Origin: DATCDR01 sp036510575
GTDB taxonomy: Bacteria > Actinomycetota > Acidimicrobiia > Acidimicrobiales > Bog-793
Length of the DNA stretch: 10,003 bases
Direction of reading: 5' to 3'
Assembly (NCBI GenBank): GCA_036510575.1
Contig: DATCDR010000013.1
Span: 1 to 10,003, forward strand
Shown here: in pieces, positions 1 through 5,631 of the stretch
Layout: each line of letters begins with the position of its first letter
How positions within the stretch are numbered: position 1 is the stretch's first letter
The notes under the pieces: model-generated
What the model was told of the DNA's origin: nothing
The model's input: the letters and a program-made list of their open reading frames with translations, nothing else
Database searches by the model: none
Translations under genes and position numbers: made by a program

Positions 1-1
1 G

Positions 2-103
2 ACTGTGGGGCCCAAGGGCGCGGACAACGACATCGCAAGGAGCGCTGTCCTCAACGAGAGTGTCACCGCCGACAACGTGATCACGAAACTGTGCTCACGC
101 TGA
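2..103 (+). CDS. possible C-terminal end of an unrecognised protein (5' partial)
   Basis: An open frame enters from the left edge of the window and ends at TGA 101-103, giving 33 residues that begin TVGPKGADND and end VITKLCSR. About four fifths of its third codon positions are G or C, as expected for a real gene here. The composition is also protein-like: acidic and aliphatic residues, one cysteine, no low-complexity runs. The other two plus-strand frames read as arginine-rich noise. I do not recognise the family, and the fragment has no diagnostic motif. It would be the 3' end of a gene lying mostly outside the window. No convincing terminator hairpin follows; CCACG and CGTGG could pair over a 14-base loop just downstream, which is weak. 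Confidence 0.38.
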   Translation, partial: TVGPKGADNDIARSAVLNESVTADNVITKLCSR

Positions 104-507
104 ACGTCCACGCCGTCATCATTCAACGTGGCGGGCAACAGTGCCGCTCGTCCAGTCCTACAAACTCTCGTCCGTCTGAGACCGTTCTTGGATGGGCCCG
201 GATGCGGGGCCTAAGCGTGCGGCTCTCACGGCGGGGCTCCTTGGAGTCGAGGGTCACCTCAATTGGGATTAAATGATCCTCTACTTCGAAGCACGCTCCT
301 GTTTGCCAGTGATCATCTGCATCGGTTCGGTGTGTGCGCGCCGACTCATTCGTGATCATGGCAACCAGTTCCGACGCTTCTACCCGCGACCATCGCCGGG
401 GATGAAATGACCTCAACCCAGTGAGCTACCCCCGAAGCGGATCACTCATTCGACAAATCGGCATCTCCAATCGCCCTTTTTCGGTGATCCCGTCCTGCCT
501 CTGAGGG
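104..507. other. about 400 bases without a supportable gene
   Basis: No frame here has good codon bias, a good start and a recognisable product together. A 45-codon plus-strand frame (273-410, starting MILYFEARSC, with a short hydrophobic stretch LPVIICIGSV) has about 67% G+C at third positions, near background, and no clear ribosome binding site. A 97-codon minus-strand frame starting at TTG 416 reads as arginine-rich noise. A six-pair hairpin (one G-U pair) lies at 470-488 with loop CTTTTTC. It has no following T-run, and an A-C mismatch weakens it on the minus strand, where it might have served the 508-762 gene. The sequence CTTCGAAGCACGCTC (284-298) recurs exactly at 906-920. Confidence 0.5.
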
Positions 508-762
508 TTATTGCAGCGGTGGTGTTTGAAGCGACCATGGGCCATGCCCAAGCCGAGTCCACGTTACGTCGGTGTCTGTGTCGGTGATCTCTTGTCGAAC
601 GTTGGCACGAACATCGTGATCGGCGTAGGTCTCCAGTTGTTCATCAGACGCCTTGTTCGCCTCTTCGAACGAGTCGAAGTAGCCCGTTGAGTTCTCGCCG
701 GTCGAAAACTTGAACATGTCCAGATGCTGAGCGAAGAACCTCTTCGGCGTAAGTTCCCTCAC
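508..762 (-). CDS. small acidic hypothetical protein, 84 aa
   Basis: This is an 84-residue protein of unknown function and I do not recognise its family. Residues about 16-60 are rich in D, E, S and T (for example DSFEEANKASDEQLETYADH). The C-terminus carries VTWTRLGHGPWSL. No signal peptide or membrane segment is visible, so it is probably cytoplasmic. The frame shows coding-like third positions. The start chosen is GTG 762: a TANNNT hexamer (TAGGCT, 774 to 769 on the minus strand) sits exactly six bases upstream, the spacing expected when transcription starts at the start codon (leaderless mRNA), and there is no Shine-Dalgarno sequence. ATG 717 (MFKFSTGENS) would give 69 residues and is the alternative. 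The gene lies downstream of the permease on the same strand, but 213 bases away, so it probably has its own promoter. Confidence 0.55.
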   Translation of the reverse strand: MRELTPKRFFAQHLDMFKFSTGENSTGYFDSFEEANKASDEQLETYADHDVRANVRQEITDTDTDVTWTRLGHGPWSLQTPPLQ

Positions 763-768
763 GTCGTC

Positions 769-774
769 AGCCTA
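769..774 (-). promoter_or_regulatory. candidate -10 element (TAGGCT) of a leaderless promoter
   Basis: TAGGCT on the minus strand matches TANNNT and lies six bases before GTG 762. This would place the transcription start on the start codon. No convincing -35 hexamer is seen at 16-19 bp spacing. Confidence 0.4.
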
Positions 775-925
775 TCGAAGTCCGTTTGCAAGTGGGACTT
801 CTCTGTCTCAAAGAGGAACGAGGAGAAGATCGGTGGCAAGGGCCCCGATCCCCGGCACTCGCGCCACGCCGGAGAGACCCTGACCAACAACGCACCCATT
901 TATCGCTTCGAAGCACGCTCTTCGG

Positions 926-945
926 AGGCCACTGAAGGTTGGCCT
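926..945 (-). terminator. hairpin downstream of the permease, terminator-like
   Basis: On the minus strand AGGCCA and TGGCCT form a perfect six-pair stem around an eight-base loop, about 30 bases after the permease stop at 976-978. No T-run follows, so it is not a textbook intrinsic terminator. It could still slow or stop transcription leaving the permease gene. Confidence 0.33.
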
Positions 946-975
946 TTGCAGCCCCTGCTTCGAGCCGACGCGCGG

Positions 976-3357
976 TTACTCCGACCGGAGCACAATCGCG
1001 GTTGGCGTTCGTGCGGCTCTGATTCCTGGGAGCGCAGCAACCGCGTTCGCCAGTATCAATGTCCCGACGGCGACCAGAACTAGCTCTCCGATGGGCACGG
1101 CCGGAGAGGGCACCGCATAGATCTCACTGGCAAAAAGCGTCCATAGCCACCGTCCGAGCGCGATTCCGAGCGGAATCCCGAGGAGGATCCCCGACGCTCC
1201 TGCGACCGACGCCTGCCAGACGATGGCGACCCCCAGTTGTCGCCGGGTGAACCCAAGCGTCTTTAACAGTGCCAGCTCGCGGCGTCGTGCCCGTACCGAA
1301 GCAAACAACGCAAATCCAAGTGCCACGGCGGCGCCGCCGGCCAGACCAGCGGCGAGGAGTAAGGGAGAAGAGTCCGACGTGGTCGCGTAGTCGCGTAGCT
1401 GACCGGGCCGCTGCACGCCCAGTGTCGACATCACCAAGGAACAGTTGTTGTTCGCGTTCTCGAACTCACGGTCTGTGGCCGCCGAGATGTGTTGCAAGGA
1501 AACTCTCACCTTCGAGCCACTTACTCCGGGCCGGATTCGCACGAGCGCCATGTTGGGTCCGTTGCACTCCGTCGGATATCCCTGCTCGCTGAGCTGGGGG
1601 AACGCCGCGTTCGGAAGGAGCGCACCGGTGCCCATCGAGGTGTGCAGGCCCTCCGAGATACCAATTGTCGGCAGCGTGGAGATGCCGACAATTATGAGTG
1701 ATTTTCTTACCGACAGTTCGGGGGTGCCGTAGCTGACGAGAACGTGCTCGCCAACTTGCTTGTGCAGTTCGGCGAGCGTGGCGCGTCCGAGCACTATTTG
1801 GTTTGCGGCGCTCAGCGCATGGCCCGAGACGATGGGCGACGAGAAGGCTGCAGGTGCATCTGCAAAGAGCACCGGCTCCTCAACTCCGTCGATCTGCATC
1901 GTAAAGAACGTCACCCCTGTCCACGCGGCGACGTTCGGGTCGTGCGTGAGCATCGCCTGAGCTTTTGGAGGGATTGGACCGTAGCCGGCCGAACTGTCGA
2001 GCGCATAGTCGAAGTTCCACCCGTACAGCGCGGGGTGCGAGGTAAGCGCCGACAAGCTGGCGCCGAACGTCAGAGTCGTAGCGACGATCGTGACGGCGAC
2101 CACCGCACCGTAAAGTGCCGAGCGAACCGAAATCGCGTTACGACCGACGCTGCGCTCAAGGGCGAATCGCAGGCCGACGACTGCCGACGGCGCGAGACCA
2201 GCCCGAACAGCGGCAGCGGTGATCGCCGAGCCCTCTCTCGCGGTCGTCACCCGTTTGGCTATTCGGTGTGGAGCGCTCCGGTATGCGATCAAGAGTGACC
2301 AAGCTCCGAGAACTCCGATGAGAACAACGAGTCCGATTCCGACGACCGTCCAGTCGATCGCCACACCAGCTGAAGGGAACACGGGGCGCGCTGGTCCAAC
2401 CGGGAAGAGGGGCGAGAGAGCCACGCAAATGGCGACGGCGAGCACCGATCCGAGGACCACCGCGCCGAAAGCGTTGATCAACCCGTCGCCAACGGTCATG
2501 CTCGGGTCGGCGCCCAGCGATCGCAGGATCTGAACGTCATGTTCGCGGGCATGTAGCTGACGGGCGAGAGCTTGGATCGCGAGAACGAGGGCGGCGAGTA
2601 GGGCGATGAGGCCAAATACCCAAAGGGCAGTGGCCTCCGGTTTGATTGCGAGTTGCGCCTCGCTCGCATACACCGAAGCGGCGCGGAATACGAGATAGGC
2701 GGGAACTCTCGAAAAGACGTCGTTCTCGACAGACGGGACGTATTGGCTGCCGCCTGCAAGGTTGAGTTGGTACCAGCGCGTGGCTAGGTCACCAGAAGGC
2801 ACATCACGGGTGAGTGCTGGCGTGACCACGATGTAGGTCGGATACCGCTCGACGTCATCTTGGACGACCTGGCTGTTCAAGAGGCCGATCCCGACCACGG
2901 TCGCGCTCGGTCGGTACGCCGCTTCGCCGGCAGAGTTGGCTGCGAAGTTGAGCGTCACCTTCTGGCCGAGACGCAACTTGAGGAGGAGCGCGGCAGATTG
3001 GCTGACCTCAATCTGGTCGCTTCGGCGCGGATTCGCCAGGTGACCGGAGGTCACCGTAAAGATGTCCTGGTTGAGGAACTCTCCGGTCGTGCTACCGACT
3101 ACCGAAACGAAGGGAAGCAGTTGATTCGGAGCGTGATGCGAGGCGGTAAGGGTCGCACTCAAGGCGACGTAGCTCTCGACCTTTTCGACGTGCGGGAGTT
3201 TCGCGAGGCTCGACGTGATGTCCATTGGGCGCTTTGTGAAGGCCGCGACCCCAAGGTCGGACGGGCGCGGGTGGGAGTAGAAGGTGGTGAACGAGGTTTG
3301 CGTGCGTCGAGCGCCTGCCACCGCTGCCAGCCCGACTCCACCGACGAGACCGATCAA
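976..3357 (-). CDS. FtsX/MacB-type ABC transporter permease (main frame; N-terminus displaced by a frameshift)
   Basis: This is a large ABC permease of the FtsX family, which with an ATPase drives export or lipoprotein/peptide handling across the cytoplasmic membrane. From TTG 3357 it has 793 residues. They comprise the end of a first membrane helix followed by AGARRTQTSF, an extracytoplasmic domain (about 25-240) and FtsX domain 1 (about 245-365), with REHDVQILRSLGADP after its first helix. A helix at about 413-437, a second extracytoplasmic domain (about 440-660) and FtsX domain 2 (about 663-785), with RRRELALLKTLGFTRRQLG, complete it. This two-half layout is typical of long actinobacterial FtsX proteins. 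The TTG start is only the first possible in-frame codon: it lies inside the first helix and has no ribosome binding site, and family-like N-terminal sequence occurs upstream in another frame (see 3383-3442). No ABC ATPase gene is visible nearby, although these permeases usually sit beside one. The substrate cannot be predicted. Confidence 0.93.
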   Translation of the reverse strand: MIGLVGGVGLAAVAGARRTQTSFTTFYSHPRPSDLGVAAFTKRPMDITSSLAKLPHVEKVESYVALSATLTASHHAPNQLLPFVSVVGSTTGEFLNQDIFTVTSGHLANPRRSDQIEVSQSAALLLKLRLGQKVTLNFAANSAGEAAYRPSATVVGIGLLNSQVVQDDVERYPTYIVVTPALTRDVPSGDLATRWYQLNLAGGSQYVPSVENDVFSRVPAYLVFRAASVYASEAQLAIKPEATALWVFGLIALLAALVLAIQALARQLHAREHDVQILRSLGADPSMTVGDGLINAFGAVVLGSVLAVAICVALSPLFPVGPARPVFPSAGVAIDWTVVGIGLVVLIGVLGAWSLLIAYRSAPHRIAKRVTTAREGSAITAAAVRAGLAPSAVVGLRFALERSVGRNAISVRSALYGAVVAVTIVATTLTFGASLSALTSHPALYGWNFDYALDSSAGYGPIPPKAQAMLTHDPNVAAWTGVTFFTMQIDGVEEPVLFADAPAAFSSPIVSGHALSAANQIVLGRATLAELHKQVGEHVLVSYGTPELSVRKSLIIVGISTLPTIGISEGLHTSMGTGALLPNAAFPQLSEQGYPTECNGPNMALVRIRPGVSGSKVRVSLQHISAATDREFENANNNCSLVMSTLGVQRPGQLRDYATTSDSSPLLLAAGLAGGAAVALGFALFASVRARRRELALLKTLGFTRRQLGVAIVWQASVAGASGILLGIPLGIALGRWLWTLFASEIYAVPSPAVPIGELVLVAVGTLILANAVAALPGIRAARTPTAIVLRSE

Positions 3358-3382
3358 TAATATGACGGACAGTCCGCCGGTC

Positions 3383-3442
3383 CCGCGAGCGCGAGGTCTG
3401 AAACCGGTACCAGAGAGCCCGCGGGACGCGTCCGCTGAGCAT
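3383..3442 (-). pseudogene. displaced N-terminal fragment of the FtsX permease (frameshift)
   Basis: ATG 3442 opens a minus-strand frame reading MLSGRVPRALWYRFQTSRSR. WYRF followed by a basic run and then a first helix is how many long actinobacterial FtsX permeases begin. Beyond about 3385 this frame becomes nonsense. The neighbouring frame, used by the main body, reads GTGGLSVILLIGLVGGVGL, which is the expected continuation. Removing one base, or adding two, around 3385-3400 would join them into a protein of about 820 residues starting at 3442. AAGGGG about 11 bases before ATG 3442 is a plausible ribosome binding site. The cause could be a real mutation or a sequencing or assembly error in the GC-rich stretch. 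Confidence 0.6.
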
Positions 3443-3812
3443 CTGGCGCTCTGCCCCTTGGTGTCGCGAAGATGTCACCTGTGTCGTCACAAGTGTCCGG
3501 GCAACGTCACGTCCATCAGCTTGGCCGCATCGTGGCACGCTTCAAAGCCAGATTGCTCCCCTTGAATCGTGGTGGTGACACCACAGCATGTGCGTCGACG
3601 CGGACTCGATCCGCTAGGTGTCGGCGTGTGGTGGCGCGCGATCCGATCGGCATCGGAGAGCGAGCTAGGGCACGTGAGCAGACGGCCGTTGGTGCTCGAG
3701 AATGGGATCGCGGGACATGGTCCTGCCGGATGCTCCCAAGGAGGCGTTATTCAGCGGAGCCCGGGAACCCTGGAGTACGTCTTGGCTATCTCCGCCACGC
3801 AAGCTGTCCGCC
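3443..3812. other. 370 bases without a clear gene; spaced TGTC motifs and a palindrome
   Basis: This stretch separates the permease from the DoxX-like gene, and neither strand gives a convincing product. A minus-strand frame from 3750 to 3487 is open for 87 codons. Only its last 30 codons read like protein (…GEQSGFEACHDAAKLM…), and it has no good start, so it could be a decayed gene end or chance. TGTC occurs at 3462, 3473, 3482 and 3494, roughly one helical turn apart. GTGGTG-A-CACCAC (3572-3584) is a perfect interrupted palindrome. Clustered TGTC/GACA motifs are also seen at the ends of some insertion sequences, but no transposase is present. Confidence 0.4.
3572..3584. promoter_or_regulatory. 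13-bp interrupted palindrome, possible operator
   Basis: GTGGTG and CACCAC flank a central A, giving perfect dyad symmetry of the type bound by dimeric regulators. Its core GGTGACA recurs inverted at 3473-3479, between this site and the permease start. The regulator is unknown. The site lies about 130 bases upstream of ATG 3442 on the minus strand. Confidence 0.25.
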
Positions 3813-4205
3813 TCAGATAGCGTCCTTGCCTGGTATTTCGGACCTACCGCACTGCATCGCCGCCCAGACGAGTGGGATCTGGAGTGGGAGTCTGGCGATA
3901 GCTAGCGCCAGTCGCAGGGTGCACCGGCTTGGAGCGAGCCGCGACGCGGTGACTGCCACCTGGACATTTCCGGGAAAAACACCGAGAAGGAGAAGGACGC
4001 TTGCACTCCGAGCCCACCTGGCCCGTGCGAGCAGACCTCCCGCGCAGACGATCTCAGCCACTCCGCTCGCGTAGACGACAGCGCGCGGACGTGGCAGCCA
4101 ACTGGGGATTAATGGCTCGAAGGTCCGCGGCGATGCGAGATGGACCGTACCTGACGCGCCAAAGAGCACTGCCAGCAGGGTCGGCGCGCGTTGGCGAAGG
4201 TCCAC
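3813..4205 (-). CDS. DoxX-like four-helix membrane protein, 130 aa
   Basis: This is a small integral membrane protein resembling the DoxX/DoxX-like family, whose biochemical role is mostly undefined. It has 130 residues with about four membrane segments: 8-24, 42-60, 68-85 and 98-117. Family-like features are the histidine in the first helix (GTVHLASP), the motif FEPLIPSWLPRPRAVVYASGVAE (28-51), FPGNVQVAV (77-85) near the third helix, and RLPLQIPLVWAA near the end. The start is GTG 4205, because AAAGGAG lies six bases before it, an excellent ribosome binding site. The same frame runs upstream but reads as basic, low-quality sequence. The gene is divergent from the DUF998-like gene, and the 83-base gap must hold both promoters. 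Other four-helix membrane families remain possible, but the SWLPRPRA…YASGVAE signature makes DoxX-like most likely. Confidence 0.88.
   Translation of the reverse strand: MDLRQRAPTLLAVLFGASGTVHLASPRTFEPLIPSWLPRPRAVVYASGVAEIVCAGGLLARARWARSASVLLLLGVFPGNVQVAVTASRLAPSRCTLRLALAIARLPLQIPLVWAAMQCGRSEIPGKDAI
3892..3911. repeat. 20-bp near-palindrome inside the DoxX-like gene
   Basis: CTGGCG-A-TAGCTA-G-CGCCAG has nine of ten base pairs matching its own reverse complement. It lies within codons for the last helix of the DoxX-like protein. Codon constraint or chance can explain it. A further 7-bp inverted pair, GCTATCT (3785-3791) and AGATAGC (3815-3821), spans that gene's stop codon. Confidence 0.4.
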
Positions 4206-4291
4206 TTTGCGCTCCTTTCGCTGTCGAGGCTCGGGCCTCAAAGTAGCGCCAGTGGAGCTTCGACCATGGGGTCGAGTCGTAGTCTCTGATG
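4201..4291. promoter_or_regulatory. divergent promoter region for the DoxX-like and DUF998-like genes
   Basis: On the minus strand, TACTTT (4245 to 4240) is a TANNNT -10 candidate about 35 bases before GTG 4205, with AAAGGAG between them. On the plus strand, TAGTCT (4280-4285) lies three bases before ATG 4289 and exactly six before ATG 4292, fitting a leaderless transcript that starts at the second ATG. No strong -35 hexamers are evident for either. Confidence 0.4.
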
Positions 4292-4891
4292 ATGGAAGAG
4301 ATCCCTGGGTGGGCGGTCGCGTCCGCTGGGCTCGCCCCGTTGGCGCTCGTCGGAGGGTGGACGCTTGGCGCCGCGCGTCAGCCACCTGCTTATGACTCGG
4401 TGCGGGACACGATCAGTGAGCTCGCCGGGCGCGGCGCCTCGGATCGTTGGGTGATGACCTCCGCCCTCGCCGCGCTCGGTGCCTGCCACGTCGTCACTGC
4501 ACTAGGACTTAGGCCCGCGAGCACAGCGGGGCGACTCGTGCTAGCAGGAGGCGGTGTGGCGACGATGTTCGTCGCTGGAACTCCTTTGCCCAACGAGGGC
4601 AGCTCGCGTGCGCACACGATCGCTGCAGGATCTTCGTTTCTGGCGCTTGGTGCCTGGCCGGTTTTCGCGTCGCGGCGGAAGACGTCGACTGCCCCGCTGC
4701 GGATCGATGTTTCCGTCGGCGTGAGCGGCCTGCTTCTCGCTCTCGTCGCCTGGTTCGTCATCGAGCTTCGTGGAAGTCGTGGCGGTTTCGCCGAGCGCGC
4801 GGCAGCAGGAGGCCAGGCTTTGTGGCCACTCGTCGTGGTGCTGGCGGCTCGCAACAAAGCCAAGCATCCCAGGGCAGGATCGTGGTCGTGA
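4289..4891 (+). CDS. DUF998-like membrane protein, 200 aa
   Basis: This is an integral membrane protein resembling the DUF998 family, which has no defined function. Its 200 residues contain about six hydrophobic segments: roughly 7-27, 54-74, 80-98, 111-127, 142-160 and 174-187. Family-like features are YDSVRDTISELAGRGASDRW (35-54) after the first helix, SRAHTIAAG (106-114) and an AERAAAGGQALWPLVVV stretch near the end. Two start codons lie back to back, ATG 4289 and ATG 4292. No Shine-Dalgarno sequence is present, and the -10-like TAGTCT six bases before 4292 favours the second, giving 199 residues. The gene is divergent from the DoxX-like gene. A possible small membrane protein gene follows 39 bases after its stop. 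The family assignment rests on pattern memory, without a profile search. Confidence 0.84.
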   Translation: MMEEIPGWAVASAGLAPLALVGGWTLGAARQPPAYDSVRDTISELAGRGASDRWVMTSALAALGACHVVTALGLRPASTAGRLVLAGGGVATMFVAGTPLPNEGSSRAHTIAAGSSFLALGAWPVFASRRKTSTAPLRIDVSVGVSGLLLALVAWFVIELRGSRGGFAERAAAGGQALWPLVVVLAARNKAKHPRAGSWS

Positions 4892-4930
4892 TTCTGGCTC
4901 GCCTCCGCCGTGCAGTCCGAGGTTGCCTCG

Positions 4931-5068
4931 ATGCTTGAGGTGGGGGTTCTTCTGCTCTTCGCGATTCCGATAATCGTCTGGGTCATCCTTCACAGCAAAG
5001 GCGACGCATCGACGAGCGACGAGGCGACGAACGGTCGCATCTCGAAGCACCGCTGGTGGCAGCCCTAG
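4931..5068 (+). CDS. small single-pass membrane protein, 45 aa
   Basis: A 45-residue frame starts at ATG 4931 and ends at TAG 5066-5068. Residues about 3-20 (VGVLLLFAIPIIVWVIL) form one hydrophobic helix. A short hydrophilic tail follows, with an acidic patch (STSDEAT) and a C-terminal KHRWWQP. Only one acidic residue precedes the helix and basic residues follow it, so the tail is probably cytoplasmic. GAGG at 4919-4922 lies eight bases before the ATG, a reasonable ribosome binding site. An in-frame GTG at 4910 is the alternative start. It follows the DUF998-like gene by 39 bases on the same strand and could be cotranscribed with it. I do not recognise the family. A chance hydrophobic frame is possible, but helix, tail and binding site together argue for a real gene. 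Confidence 0.5.
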   Translation: MLEVGVLLLFAIPIIVWVILHSKGDASTSDEATNGRISKHRWWQP

Positions 5069-5209
5069 GCAGCGCCGTCCGCTCGCTTCGCCATCGCGTG
5101 CGCGAGAAGATGTCCAGACAAAGCGTGTGAGGCCTACCCCGCTCCGTCCAGATGGCCTTTGAACCCCAACGACAAGGTCGATACTCCTAATTACAAGAGA
5201 GGCGGTCAG

Positions 5210-5599
5210 ATGAGCTTTCCTGACGATCTGCGCTACAGCACCGACCACGAGTGGGTTCGCCGCGAGGGCGACAAGTTCACGGTCGGCATCACTTCGTTCG
5301 CGCAAGAGGCGCTCGGAGACATCGTGTTTGTAGAACGGCCGAAGACCGAACAGGTCGCTGCCGGCGACGTGTTCGGCGAGATCGAGTCCACGAAGTCGGT
5401 TTCGGAGCTCTACGCGCCAATCTCCGGCAAGGTCGTCGTCACAAATGAACAGCTCGACGAGCACCCCGAAGTCCTAAACGCTGACCCCTACGGCGACGGG
5501 TGGATCGCGGTCATCGAGAGCGAGGACCTCGGAGCCTACGAGGCGCTGCTCAGCTCGGCTCAGTACGAGGAGATCATCTCGGCGGCGGCCGAGGCGTGA
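5210..5599 (+). CDS. gcvH: glycine cleavage system H protein
   Basis: This is the lipoyl-carrier H protein of the glycine cleavage system. Its lipoyl arm carries the aminomethyl group from GcvP (the P protein) to GcvT (the T protein) in the cytoplasm, and in many bacteria it also takes part in lipoate assembly. The 129-residue length matches the family. Hallmarks are LRYSTDHEWVR (8-18), GITSFAQEALGDIVFVE (26-42), the lipoylation site EIESTKSVSELYAPISG (58-74, lysine 62) and NADPYGDGWIAVI further on. The start is ATG 5210, preceded by AGAGAGGCGG; upstream in-frame TTG 5159 would add residues absent from the family. TTGAAC at 5159-5164 might be a -35 box, but no good -10 follows. No gcvT, gcvP or lipoate gene is present, and I saw no glycine-riboswitch core in the 141 bases upstream. 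It converges on the SRAP gene. Confidence 0.97.
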   Translation: MSFPDDLRYSTDHEWVRREGDKFTVGITSFAQEALGDIVFVERPKTEQVAAGDVFGEIESTKSVSELYAPISGKVVVTNEQLDEHPEVLNADPYGDGWIAVIESEDLGAYEALLSSAQYEEIISAAAEA

Positions 5600-5631
5600 G
5601 TCCCCGCTGTCAGCGTTCGGAGCGTTTGGCC

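Noticed and set aside
123..416. 97-codon minus-strand frame starting at TTG 416
   Set aside because: It has a weak start, no ribosome binding site or TANNNT box at useful spacing, and an arginine-rich product without motifs.
1744..2298. 184-codon plus-strand frame antisense to the permease
   Set aside because: It is basic and low quality, and it overlaps the conserved permease body whose family features are clear on the other strand.
3472..4074. 200-codon plus-strand frame spanning the gap and the DoxX-like gene
   Set aside because: Its composition is arginine/alanine-rich, it has no start signal, and it overlaps the DoxX-like gene, which has a good ribosome binding site.
5159..5209. N-terminal extension of GcvH from TTG 5159
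   Set aside because: The extra 17 residues are not family-like, and the ATG at 5210 has a good purine-rich site just upstream.
4541..5464. 307-codon minus-strand frame across the DUF998-like gene, small membrane protein and gcvH
   Set aside because: It is antisense to better genes, is arginine/serine-rich, and has no recognisable motif or start signal. It is a GC-driven shadow frame.
5600..5631. Terminator between convergent gcvH and the SRAP gene
   Set aside because: Only a four-pair stem (CGCT-GTC-AGCG, 5605-5615) is present with no T-run, too weak to call.
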